Shown: piece after piece, positions 36,601 to 49,608 of the stretch
How the letters are laid out: every line of letters begins with the position of its first letter
How positions within the stretch are numbered: position 1 is the stretch's first letter
Source of the DNA: Oscheius dolichura
Lineage: Eukaryota; Nematoda; Chromadorea; Rhabditida; Rhabditidae
DNA: 64,000 nt
NCBI GenBank assembly: GCA_932521035.1
Contig: CAKOAU010000008.1
Span: 1 to 64,000, forward strand
Direction of reading: 5' to 3'
Position numbers and translations under genes: made by a program
Notes under the pieces: model-generated
What the model was told of the DNA's origin: nothing
What the model saw: the letters and a program-made list of their open reading frames with translations, nothing else
Databases searched by the model: none

Positions 36601-39072
36601 GCTTCACTTTTCTACCACCGTAATGCCGTGTCCACCGTTTAGGCTTAACTTTTCTACCACCACGTCCACCGTAACGCCGTGTCCACCGTTTAGGCTTAAC
36701 TTTTCCACCACCGTAATGCCGTGTCCACCGTTTAGGCTTAACTTTTCTACCACCACGTCCACGGTAATGCCGTGTCCACCGTTTAAGCTTAACTTTTCTA
36801 CCACCGTAATGCCGTGTCCACAGTTTAGGCTTAACTTTTCTACCACCACGTCCACCGTAATGCCGTGTCCACCGTTTAAGCTTAACTTTTCTACCACCGT
36901 AATGCCGTGTCCACCGTTTAGGCTTAACTTTTCTACCACCACGTCCACCGTAATGCCGTGTCCACCGTTTAGGCTTAACTTTTCCACCACCGTAATGCCG
37001 TGTCCACCGTTTAGGCTTAACTTTTCTACCACCACGTCCACCGTAATGCCGTGTCCACCGTTTAAGCTTAACTTTTCTACCACCGCAATGCCGTGTCCAC
37101 AGTTTAGGCTTAACTTTTCTACCACCGTAATGCCGTGTCCACCGTTTAGGCTTAACTTTTCCACCACCGTAATGCCGTGTCCACCGTTTAAGCTTAACTT
37201 TTCTACCACCGTAATGCCGTGTCCACCGTTTAGGCTTAACTTTTCTACCACCGTAATGCCGTGTCCACCGTTTAGGCTTAACTTTTCTACCACCGTAATG
37301 CCGTGTCCACCGTTTAGGCTTAACTTTTCTACCACCGTAATGCCGTGTCCACCGTTTAGGCTTAACTTTTCTACCACCGTAATGCCGTGTCCACCGTTTA
37401 GGCTTAACTTTTCCACCACCGTAATGCCGTGTCCACCGTTTAGGCTTAACTTTTCTACCACCACGTCCACCGTAATGCCGTGTCCACCGTTTAAGCTTAA
37501 CGTTTCTACCACCGTAATGCCGTGTCCACAGTTTAGGCTTAACTTTTCTACCACCGTAATGCCGTGTCCACCGTTTAGGCTTAACTTTTCCACCACCGTA
37601 ATGCCGTGTCCACCGTTTAAGCTTAACTTTTCTACCACCGTAATGCCGTGTCCACCGTTTAGGCTTAACTTTTCTACCACCGTAATGCCGTGTCCACCGT
37701 TTAGGCTTCACTTTTCTACCACCGTAATGCCGTGTCCACCGTTTAGGCTTAACTTTTCTACCACCACGTCCACCGTAACGCCGTGTCCACCGTTTAGGCT
37801 TAACTTTTCCACCACCGTAATGCCGTGTCCACCGTTTAGGCTTAACTTTTCTACCACCACGTCCACCGTAATGCCGTGTCCACCGTTTAAGCTTAACTTT
37901 TCTACCACCGTAATGCCGTGTCCACAGTTTAGGCTTAACTTTTCTACCACCACGTCCACCGTAATGCCGTGTCCACCGTTTAAGCTTAACTTTTCTACCA
38001 CCGTAATGCCGTGTCCACCGTTTAGGCTTAACTTTTCTACCACCACGTCCACCGTAATGCCGTGTCCACCGTTTAGGCTTAACTTTTCCACCACCGTAAT
38101 GCCGTGTCCACCGTTTAGGCTTAACTTTTCTACCACCACGTCCACCGTAATGCCGTGTCCACCGTTTAAGCTTAACTTTTCTACCACCGTAATGCCGTGT
38201 CCACAGTTTAGGCTTAACTTTTCTACCACCGTAATGCCGTGTCCACCGTTTAGGCTTAACTTTTCCACCACCGTAATGCCGTGTCCACCGTTTAAGCTTA
38301 ACTTTTCTACCACCGTAATGCCGTGTCCACCGTTTAGGCTTAACTTTTCTACCACCGTAATGCCGTGTCCACCGTTTAAGCTTAACTTTTCTACCACCGT
38401 AATGCCGTGTCCACAGTTTAGGCTTAACTTTTCTACCACCGTAATGCCGTGTCCACCGTTTAGGCTTAACTTTTCCACCACCGTAATGCCGTGTCCACCG
38501 TTTAAGCTTAACTTTTCTACCACCGTAATGCCGTGTCCACCGTTTAGGCTTAACTTTTCTACCACCGTAATGCCGTGTCCACCGTTTAGGCTTAACTTTT
38601 CTACCACCACGTCCACCGTAATGCCGTGTCCACCGTTTAAGCTTAACTTTTCTACCACCGCAATGCCGTGTCCACCGTTTAGGCTTAACTTTTCTACCAC
38701 CGTAATGCCGTGTCCACCGTTTAGGCTTAACTTTTCTACCACCGTAATGCCGTGTCCACCGTTTAGGCTTAACTTTTCTACCACCGTAATGCCGTGTCCA
38801 CCGTTTAGGCTTAACTTTTCTACCACCGTAATGCCGTGTCCACCGTTTAGGCTTAACTTTTCTACCACCGTAATGCCGTGTCCACCGTTTAGGCTTAACT
38901 TTTCTACCACCACGTCCACCGTAATGCCGTGTCCACCGTTTAAGCTTAACTTTTCTACCACCGCAATGCCGTGTCCACCGTTTAGGCTTAACTTTTCTAC
39001 CACCGTAATGCCGTGTCCACCGTTTAGGCTTAACTTTTCTACCACCGTAATGCCGTGTCCACCGTTTAGGCT
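36601..39072 (+). repeat. Satellite domain 3: founder CTTCAC variant
   Basis: GCTTCAC replaces GCTTAAC at 36601, 37705 and 39070 only, at spacings of 1,104 and 1,365 bp. Similar units follow the first two: a 51-bp GTAACG unit, a TTTTCCACC unit, then a 51-bp unit with TTAAGCTT. One mutation was therefore copied as part of a higher-order block of about 1.1-1.4 kb. On the minus strand it turns TTA into TGA and breaks the VVEKL frame three times. Confidence 0.8.
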
Positions 39073-41829
39073 TCACTTTTCTACCACCGTAATGCCGTGT
39101 CCACCGTTTAGGCTTAACTTTTCTACCACCACGTCCACCGTAATGCCGTGTCCACCGTTTAAGCTTAACTTTTCTACCACCGTAATGCCGTGTCCACAGT
39201 TTAGGCTTAACTTTTCTACCACCGTAATGCCGTGTCCACCGTTTAGGCTTAACTTTTCCACCACCGTAATGCCGTGTCCACCGTTTAGGCTTAACTTTTC
39301 TACCACCACGTCCACCGTAATGCCGTGTCCACCGTTTAAGCTTAACTTTTCTACCACCGTAATGCCGTGTCCACCGTTTAGGCTTAACTTTTCCACCACC
39401 GTAATGCCGTGTCCACCGTTTAAGCTTAACTTTTCTACCACCGTAATGCCGTGTCCACCGTTTAGGCTTAACTTTTCTACCACCGTAATGCCGTGTCCAC
39501 CGTTTAAGCTTAACTTTTCTACCACCACGTCCACCGTAATGCCGTGTCCACCGTTTAGGCTTAACTTTTCTACCACCGTAATGCCGAGTCCACCGTTTAG
39601 GCTTAACTTTTCTACCACCGTAATGCCGTGTCCACCGTTTAGGCTTAACTTTTCTACCACCGTAATGCCGTGTCCACCGTTTAGGCTTAACTTTTCTACC
39701 ACCGTAATGCCGTGTCCACCGTTTAGGCTTAACTTTTCTACCACCGTAATGCCGAGTCCACCGTTTAGGCTTAACTTTTCTACCACCGTAATGCCGTGTC
39801 CACCGTTTAGGCTTAACTTTTCTACCACCACGTCCACCGTAATGCCGTGTCCACCGTTTAGGCTTAACTTTTCTACCACCGTAACGCCGTGTCCACCGTT
39901 TAGGCTTAACTTTTCCACCACCGTAATGCCGTGTCCACCGTTTAGGCTTAACTTTTCTACCACCACGTCCACCGTAATGCCGTGTCCACCGTTTAGGCTT
40001 AACTTTTCTACCACCGTAACGCCGTGTCCACCGTTTAGGCTTAACTTTTCTACCACCGTAATGCCGTGTCCACCGTTTAGGCTCAACTTTTCTACCACCG
40101 TAATGCCGTGTCCACCGTTTAGGCTTAACTTTTCTACCACCACGTCCACCGTAATGCCGTGTCCACCGTTTAAGCTTAACTTTTCTACCACCGCAATGCC
40201 GTGTCCACCGTTTAGGCTTAACTTTTCTACCACCGTAATGCCGTGTCCACCGTTTAGGCTTAACTTTTCTACCACCGTAATGCCGTGTCCACCGTTTAGG
40301 CTTAACTTTTCTACCACCGTAATGCCGTGTCCACCGTTTAGGCTTAACTTTTCTACCACCGTAATGCCGTGTCCACCGTTTAGGCTTAACTTTTCTACCA
40401 CCGTAATGCCGTGTCCACCGTTTAGGCTTAACTTTTCTACCACCGTAATGCCGTGTCCACCGTTTAGGCTTAACTTTTCTACCACCGTAACGCCGTGTCC
40501 ACCGTTTAGGCTTAACTTTTCCACCACCGTAATGCCGTGTCCACCGTTTAGGCTTAACTTTTCTACCACCACGTCCACCGTAATGCCGTGTCCACCGTTT
40601 AAGCTTAACTTTTCTACCACCGCAATGCCGTGTCCACCGTTTAGGCTTAACTTTTCTACCACCGTAATGCCGTGTCCACCGTTTAGGCTTAACTTTTCTA
40701 CCACCACGTCCACCGTAATGCCGTGTCCACCGTTTAGGCTTAACTTTTCTACCACCGTAACGCCGTGTCCACCGTTTAGGCTTAACTTTTCTACCACCAC
40801 GTCCACCGTAACGCCGTGTCCACCGTTTAGGCTTAACTTTTCCACCACCGTAATGCCGTGTACACCGTTTAGGCTCAACTTTTCTACCACCACGTCCCCC
40901 GTAATGCCGTGTCCACCGTTTAAGCTTAACTTTTCTACCACCGTAACGCCGTGTCCACCGTTTAGGCTTAACTTTTCTACCACCGTAACGCCGTGTCCAC
41001 CGTTTAGGCTTAACTTTTCCACCACCGTAATGCCGTGTCCACCGTTTAGGCTCAACTTTTCTACCACCACGTCCACCGTAATGCCGTGTCCACCGTTTAA
41101 GCTTAACTTTTCTACCACCGTAATGCCGTGTCCACCGTTTAGGCTTAACTTTTCTACCACCGTAATGCCGTGTCCACCGTTTAGGCTTAACTTTTCTACC
41201 ACCGTAATGCCGTGTCCACCGTTTAGGCTTAACTTTTCTACCACCGTAATGCCGTGTCCACCGTTTAGGCTTAACTTTTCTACCACCGTAATGCCGTGTC
41301 CACCGTTTAGGCTTAACTTTTCTACCACCACGTCCACCGTAACGCCGTGTCCACCGTTTAGGCTTAACTTTTCCACCACCGTAATGCCGTGTCCACCGTT
41401 TAGGCTTAACTTTTCTACCACCACGTCCACCGTAATGCCGTGTCCACCGTTTAAGCTTAACTTTTCTACCACCGTAATGCCGTGTCCACCGTTTAGGCTT
41501 AACTTTTCTACCACCGTAATGCCGTGTCCACCGTTTAGGCTTAACTTTTCCACCACCGTAATGCCGTGTCCACCGTTTAGGCTTAACTTTTCTACCACCA
41601 CGTCCACCGTAATGCCGTGTCCACCGTTTAAGCTTAACTTTTCTACCACCGCAATGCCGTGTCCACCGTTTAGGCTTAACTTTTCTACCACCGTAATGCC
41701 GTGTCCACCGTTTAGGCTTAACTTTTCTACCACCACGTCCACCGTAATGCCGTGTCCACCGTTTAGGCTTAACTTTTCTACCACCGTAACGCCGTGTCCA
41801 CCGTTTAGGCTTAACTTTTCTACCACCGT

Positions 41830-44800
41830 AACGCCGTGTCCACCGTTTAGGCTTAACTTTTCCACCACCGTAATGCCGTGTACACCGTTTAGGCTCAACT
41901 TTTCTACCACCACGTCCCCCGTAATGCCGTGTCCACCGTTTAAGCTTAACTTTTCTACCACCGTAACGCCGTGTCCACCGTTTAGGCTTAACTTTTCCAC
42001 CACCGTAATGCCGTGTCCACCGTTTAGGCTTAACTTTTCTACCACCACGTCCACCGTAACGCCGTGTCCACCGTTTAGGCTTAACTTTTCCACCACCGTA
42101 ATGCCGTGTCCACCGTTTAGGCTTAACTTTTCTACCACCACGTCCACCGTAATGCCGTGTCCACCGTTTAAGCTTAACTTTTCTACCACCGTAATGCCGT
42201 GTCCACAGTTTAGGCTTAACTTTTCTACCACCGTAATGCCGTGTCCACCGTTTAGGCTTAACTTTTCCACCACCGTAATGCCGTGTCCACCGTTTAGGCT
42301 TAACTTTTCTACCACCACGTCCACCGTAATGCCGTGTCCACCGTTTAAGCTTAACTTTTCTACCACCGTAATGCCGTGTCCACAGTTTAGGCTTAACTTT
42401 TCTACCACCGTAATGCCGTGTCCACCGTTTAGGCTTAACTTTTCCACCACCGTAATGCCGTGTCCACCGTTTAAGCTTAACTTTTCTACCACCGTAATGC
42501 CGTGTCCACCGTTTAGGCTTAACTTTTCTACCACCGTAATGCCGTGTCCACCGTTTAGGCTTAACTTTTCTACCACCGTAATGCCGTGTCCACCGTTTAG
42601 GCTAAACTTTTCTACCACCGTAATGCCGTGTCCACCGTTTAGGCTTAACTTTTCTACCACCGTAATGCCGTGTCCACCGTTTAGGCTTAACTTTTCTACC
42701 ACCGTAATGCCGTGTCCACCGTTTAGGCTTAACTTTTCTACCACCGTAACGCCGTGTCCACCGTTTAGGCTTAACTTTTCTACCACCGTAATGCCGTGTC
42801 CACCGTTTAGGCTTAACTTTTCTACCACCGTAATGCCGTGTCCACCGTTTAGGCTTAACTTTTCTACCACCGTAATGCCGTGTCCACCGTTTAGGCTTAA
42901 CTTTTCTACCACCACGTCCACCGTAACGCCGTGTCCACCGTTTAGGCTTAACTTTTCTACCACCGTAATGCCGTGTCCACCGTTTAGGCTTAACTTTTCT
43001 ACCACCGTAATGCCGTGTCCACCGTTTAGGCTTAACTTTTCTACCACCGTAATGCCGTGTCCACCGTTTAGGCTTAACTTTTCTACCACCGTAACGCCGT
43101 GTCCACCGTTTAGGCTTAACTTTTCTACCACCGTAATGCCGTGTCCACCGTTTAGGCTTAACTTTTCTACCACCGTAATGCCGTGTCCACCGTTTAGGCT
43201 TAACTTTTCTACCACCGTAATGCCGTGTCCACCGTTTAGGCTAAACTTTTCTACCACCGTAATGCCGTGTCCACCGTTTAGGCTTAACTTTTCTACCACC
43301 GTAATGCCGTGTCCACCGTTTAGGCTAAACTTTTCTACCACCGTAATGCCGTGTCCACCGTTTAGGCTAAACTTTTCTACCACCGTAATGCCGTGTCCAC
43401 CGTTTAGGCTTAACTTTTCTACCACCGTAATGCCGTGTCCACCGTTTAGGCTTAACTTTTCTACCACCGTAATGCCGTGTCCACCGTTTAGGCTTAACTT
43501 TTCTACCACCACGTCCACCGTAACGCCGTGTCCACCGTTTAGGCTTAACTTTTCTACCACCGTAATGCCGTGTCCACCGTTTAGGCTAAACTTTTCTACC
43601 ACCGTAATGCCGTGTCCACCGTTTAGGCTTAACTTTTCTACCACCGTAATGCCGTGTCCACCGTTTAGGCTTAACTTTTCTACCACCGTAATGCCGTGTC
43701 CACCGTTTAGGCTTAACTTTTCTACCACCGTAATGCCGTGTCCACCGTTTAGGCTTAACTTTTCTACCACCACGTCCACCGTAATGCCGTGTCCACCGTT
43801 TAGGCTTAACTTTTCTACCACCGTAATGCCGTGTCCACCGTTTAGGCTTAACTTTTCTACCACCGTAATGCCGTGTCCACCGTTTAGGCTTAACTTTTCT
43901 ACCACCGTAATGCCGTGTCCACCGTTTAGGCTAAACTTTTCTACCACCGTAATGCCGTGTCCACCGTTTAGGCTTAACTTTTCTACCACCACGTCCACAG
44001 TAATGCCGTGTCCACCGTTTAGGCTTAACTTTTCTACCACCGTAATGCCGTGTCCACCGTTTAGGCTTAACTTTTCTACCACCGTAATGCCGTGTCCACC
44101 GTTTAGGCTTAACTTTTCTACCACCGTAATGCCGTGTCCACCGTTTAGGCTTAACTTTTCTACCACCGTAATGCCGTGTCCACCGTTTAGGCTTAACTTT
44201 TCTACCACCGTAATGCCGTGTCCACCGTTTAGGCTTAACTTTTCTACCACCGTAATGCCGTGTCCACCGTTTAGGCTTAACTTTTCTACCACCGTAATGC
44301 CGTGTCCACCGTTTAGGCTTAACTTTTCTACCACCACGTCCACCGTAACGCCGTGTCCACCGTTTAGGCTTAACTTTTCCACCACCGTAATGCCGTGTCC
44401 ACCGTTTAGGCTTAACTTTTCTACCACCGTAATGCCGTGTCCACCGTTTAGGCTTAACTTTTCTACCACCGTAATGCCGTGTCCACCGTTTAGGCTTAAC
44501 TTTTCTACCACCGTAATGCCGTGTCCACCGTTTAGGCTTAACTTTTCTACCACCGTAATGCCGTGTCCACCGTTTAGGCTTAACTTTTCTACCACCGTAA
44601 TGCCGTGTCCACCGTTTAGGCTTAACTTTTCTACCACCACGTCCACCGTAACGCCGTGTCCACCGTTTAGGCTTAACTTTTCCACCACCGTAATGCCGTG
44701 TCCACCGTTTAGGCTTAACTTTTCTACCACCACGTCCACCGTAATGCCGTGTCCACCGTTTAAGCTTAACTTTTCTACCACCGTAATGCCGTGTCCACAG

Positions 44801-46390
44801 TTTAGGCTTAACTTTTCTACCACCGTAATGCCGTGTCCACCGTTTAGGCTTAACTTTTCCACCACCGTAATGCCGTGTCCACCGTTTAGGCTTAACTTTT
44901 CTACCACCACGTCCACCGTAATGCCGTGTCCACCGTTTAAGCTTAACTTTTCTACCACCGTAATGCCGTGTCCACAGTTTAGGCTTAACTTTTCTACCAC
45001 CGTAATGCCGTGTCCACCGTTTAGGCTTAACTTTTCCACCACCGTAATGCCGTGTCCACCGTTTAAGCTTAACTTTTCTACCACCGTAATGCCGTGTCCA
45101 CCGTTTAGGCTTAACTTTTCTACCACCGTAATGCCGTGTCCACCGTTTAGGCTTAACTTTTCTACCACCGTAATGCCGTGTCCACCGTTTAGGCTAAACT
45201 TTTCTACCACCGTAATGCCGTGTCCACCGTTTAGGCTTAACTTTTCTACCACCGTAATGCCGTGTCCACCGTTTAGGCTTAACTTTTCTACCACCGTAAT
45301 GCCGTGTCCACCGTTTAGGCTTAACTTTTCTACCACCGTAACGCCGTGTCCACCGTTTAGGCTTAACTTTTCTACCACCGTAATGCCGTGTCCACCGTTT
45401 AGGCTTAACTTTTCTACCACCGTAATGCCGTGTCCACCGTTTAGGCTTAACTTTTCTACCACCGTAATGCCGTGTCCACCGTTTAGGCTTAACTTTTCTA
45501 CCACCGTAACGCCGTGTCCACCGTTTAGGCTTAACTTTTCTACCACCGTAATGCCGTGTCCACCGTTTAGGCTTAACTTTTCTACCACCGTAATGCCGTG
45601 TCCACCGTTTAGGCTTAACTTTTCTACCACCGTAATGCCGTGTCCACCGTTTAGGCTTAACTTTTCTACCACCGTAATGCCGTGTCCACCGTTTAGGCTT
45701 AACTTTTCTACCACCGTAATGCCGTGTCCACCGTTTAGGCTTAACTTTTCTACCACCGTAATGCCGTGTCCACCGTTTAGGCTTAACTTTTCTACCACCG
45801 TAATGCCGTGTCCACCGTTTAGGCTTAACTTTTCTACCACCACGTCCACCGTAACGCCGTGTCCACCGTTTAGGCTTAACTTTTCCACCACCGTAATGCC
45901 GTGTCCACCGTTTAGGCTTAACTTTTCTACCACCGTAATGCCGTGTCCACCGTTTAGGCTTAACTTTTCTACCACCGTAATGCCGTGTCCACCGTTTAGG
46001 CTTAACTTTTCTACCACCGTAATGCCGTGTCCACCGTTTAGGCTTAACTTTTCTACCACCGTAATGCCGTGTCCACCGTTTAGGCTTAACTTTTCTACCA
46101 CCGTAATGCCGTGTCCACCGTTTAGGCTTAACTTTTCTACCACCACGTCCACCGTAACGCCGTGTCCACCGTTTAGGCTTAACTTTTCCACCACCGTAAT
46201 GCCGTGTCCACCGTTTAGGCTTAACTTTTCTACCACCACGTCCACCGTAATGCCGTGTCCACCGTTTAAGCTTAACTTTTCTACCACCGTAATGCCGTGT
46301 CCACAGTTTAGGCTTAACTTTTCTACCACCGTAATGCCGTGTCCACCGTTTAGGCTTAACTTTTCCACCACCGTAATGCCGTGTCCACCG
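41830..46390 (+). repeat. Segmental duplication, 4.6 kb, copy 1
   Basis: Identical by eye, wherever I compared, to the sequence 12,660 bp to the right: the GTACACC unit (41881 and 54541), CTAAAC (42601 and 55261), CACAGTAATG (near 43990 and 56650), CTAAAC (45191 and 57851), and the 51-bp cluster near 46201 and 58861. On the left it begins after a 42/51-bp unit difference at 41820 against 54480. Confidence 0.85.
42130..42483 (+). repeat. 177-bp sub-repeat, two copies
   Basis: A four-unit block (one 51-bp unit and three 42-bp units) carries TTAAGCTT, then CACAG, then plain, then TTTTCCACC in a fixed order. It is present twice in tandem here. The same block appears near 44.7-45.05 kb (two copies), 46.2-46.4 kb (one), 57.4-57.7 kb (two), 58.9-59.2 kb (two) and 62.0-62.3 kb (two). 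Copy number changes by whole blocks. Confidence 0.75.
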
Positions 46391-49300
46391 TTTAAGCTTA
46401 ACTTTTCTACCACCGTAATGCCGTGTCCACCGTTTAGGCTTAACTTTTCTACCACCGTAATGCCGTGTCCACCGTTTAGGCTTAACTTTTCTACCACCGT
46501 AATGCCGTGTCCACCGTTTAGGCTAAACTTTTCTACCACCGTAATGCCGTGTCCACCGTTTAGGCTTAACTTTTCTACCACCGTAATGCCGTGTCCACCG
46601 TTTAGGCTTAACTTTTCTACCACCGTAATGCCGTGTCCACCGTTTAGGCTTAACTTTTCTACCACCGTAACGCCGTGTCCACCGTTTAGGCTTAACTTTT
46701 CTACCACCGTAATGCCGTGTCCACCGTTTAGGCTTAACTTTTCTACCACCGTAATGCCGTGTCCACCGTTTAGGCTTAACTTTTCTACCACCGTAATGCC
46801 GTGTCCACCGTTTAGGCTTAACTTTTCTACCACCGTAACGCCGTGTCCACCGTTTAGGCTTAACTTTTCTACCACCGTAATGCCGTGTCCACCGTTTAGG
46901 CTTAACTTTTCTACCACCGTAATGCCGTGTCCACCGTTTAGGCTTAACTTTTCTACCACCGTAATGCCGTGTCCACCGTTTAGGCTTAACTTTTCTACCA
47001 CCACGTCCACCGTAACGCCGTGTCCACCGTTTAGGCTAAACTTTTCTACCACCGTAATGCCGTGTCCACCGTTTAGGCTAAACTTTTCTACCACCGTAAT
47101 GCCGTGTCCACCGTTTAGGCTTAACTTTTCTACCACCGTAATGCCGTGTCCACCGTTTAGGCTTAACTTTTCTACCACCGTAACGCCGTGTCCACCGTTT
47201 AGGCTTAACTTTTCTACCACCGTAATGCCGTGTCCACCGTTTAGGCTTAACTTTTCTACCACCGTAACGCCGTGTCCACCGTTTAGGCTTAACTTTTCTA
47301 CCACCGTAATGCCGTGTCCACCGTTTAGGCTTAACTTTTCTACCACCGTAACGCCGTGTCCACCGTTTAGGCTTAACTTTTCTACCACCACGTCCACCGT
47401 AACGCCGTGTCCACCGTTTAGGCTTAACTTTTCCACCACCGTAATGCCGTGTACACCGTTTAGGCTTAACTTTTCTACCACCACGTCCACCGTAATGCCG
47501 TGTCCACCGTTTAGGCTTAACTTTTCTACCACCGTAATGCCGTGTCCACCGTTTAGGCTTAACTTTTCTACCACCGTAATGCCGTGTCCACCGTTTAGGC
47601 TTAACTTTTCTACCACCGTAATGCCGTGTCCACCGATTAGGCTTAACTTTTCTACCACCGTAATGCCGTGTCCACCGTTTAGGCTTAACTTTTCTACCAC
47701 CGTAATGCCGTGTCCACCGTTTAGGCTTAACTTTTCTACCACCGTAATGCCGTGTCCACCGTTTAGGCTTAACTTTTCTACCACCACGTCCACCGTAATG
47801 CCGTGTCCACCGTTTAAGCTTAACTTTTCTACCACCGCAATGCCGTGTCCACCGTTTAGGCTTAACTTTTCTACCACCGTAATGCCGTGTCCACCGTTTA
47901 GGCTTAACTTTTCTACCACCGTAATGCCGTGTCCACCGTTTAGGCTTAACTTTTCTACCACCACGTCCACCGTAATGCCGTGTCCACCGTTTAAGCTTAA
48001 CTTTTCTACCACCGTAATGCCGTGTCCACAGTTTAGGCTTAACTTTTCTACCACCGTAATGCCGTGTCCACCGTTTAGGCTTAACTTTTCCACCACCGTA
48101 ATGCCGTGTCCACCGTTTAGGCTTAACTTTTCTACCACCACGTCCACCGTAATGCCGTGTCCACCGTTTAAGCTTAACTTTTCTACCACCGTAATGCCGT
48201 GTCCACCGTTTAGGCTTAACTTTTCCACCACCGTAATGCCGTGTCCACCGTTTAAGCTTAACTTTTCTACCACCGTAATGCCGTGTCCACCGTTTAGGCT
48301 TAACTTTTCTACCACCGTAATGCCGTGTCCACCGTTTAAGCTTAACTTTTCTACCACCACGTCCACCGTAATGCCGTGTCCACCGTTTAGGCTTAACTTT
48401 TCTACCACCGTAATGCCGAGTCCACCGTTTAGGCTTAACTTTTCTACCACCGTAATGCCGTGTCCACCGTTTAGGCTTAACTTTTCTACCACCGTAATGC
48501 CGTGTCCACCGTTTAGGCTTAACTTTTCTACCACCGTAATGCCGTGTCCACCGTTTAGGCTTAACTTTTCTACCACCGTAATGCCGAGTCCACCGTTTAG
48601 GCTTAACTTTTCTACCACCGTAATGCCGTGTCCACCGTTTAGGCTTAACTTTTCTACCACCACGTCCACCGTAATGCCGTGTCCACCGTTTAGGCTTAAC
48701 TTTTCTACCACCGTAACGCCGTGTCCACCGTTTAGGCTTAACTTTTCCACCACCGTAATGCCGTGTCCACCGTTTAGGCTTAACTTTTCTACCACCACGT
48801 CCACCGTAATGCCGTGTCCACCGTTTAGGCTTAACTTTTCTACCACCGTAACGCCGTGTCCACCGTTTAGGCTTAACTTTTCTACCACCGTAATGCCGTG
48901 TCCACCGTTTAGGCTTAACTTTTCTACCACCGTAATGCCGTGTCCACCGTTTAGGCTTAACTTTTCTACCACCACGTCCACCGTAATGCCGTGTCCACCG
49001 TTTAAGCTTAACTTTTCTACCACCGCAATGCCGTGTCCACCGTTTAGGCTTAACTTTTCTACCACCGTAATGCCGTGTCCACCGTTTAGGCTTAACTTTT
49101 CTACCACCGTAATGCCGTGTCCACCGTTTAGGCTTAACTTTTCTACCACCGTAATGCCGTGTCCACCGTTTAGGCTTAACTTTTCTACCACCGTAATGCC
49201 GTGTCCACCGTTTAGGCTTAACTTTTCTACCACCGTAACGCCGTGTCCACCGTTTAGGCTTAACTTTTCCACCACCGTAATGCCGTGTCCACCGTTTAGG

Positions 49301-49608
49301 CTTAACTTTTCTACCACCACGTCCACCGTAATGCCGTGTCCACCGTTTAAGCTTAACTTTTCTACCACCGCAATGCCGTGTCCACCGTTTAGGCTTAACT
49401 TTTCTACCACCGTAATGCCGTGTCCACCGTTTAGGCTTAACTTTTCTACCACCACGTCCACCGTAATGCCGTGTCCACCGTTTAGGCTTAACTTTTCTAC
49501 CACCGTAACGCCGTGTCCACCGTTTAGGCTTAACTTTTCTACCACCACGTCCACCGTAACGCCGTGTCCACCGTTTAGGCTTAACTTTTCCACCACCGTA
49601 ATGCCGTG

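Noticed and set aside
36604-39045. Minus-strand frames of 358 and 445 codons
   Set aside because: These are pieces of the same repeat frame between CTTCAC stops.
23909-39076. Minus-strand frame of 5,055 codons repeating GRKVKPKRWTRHYG
   Set aside because: It is open only where the CTAAAC variant, which gives TAG in this frame, is absent. Its highly basic, arginine- and lysine-rich composition is dictated by the monomer, and no flanking domain supports a protein.
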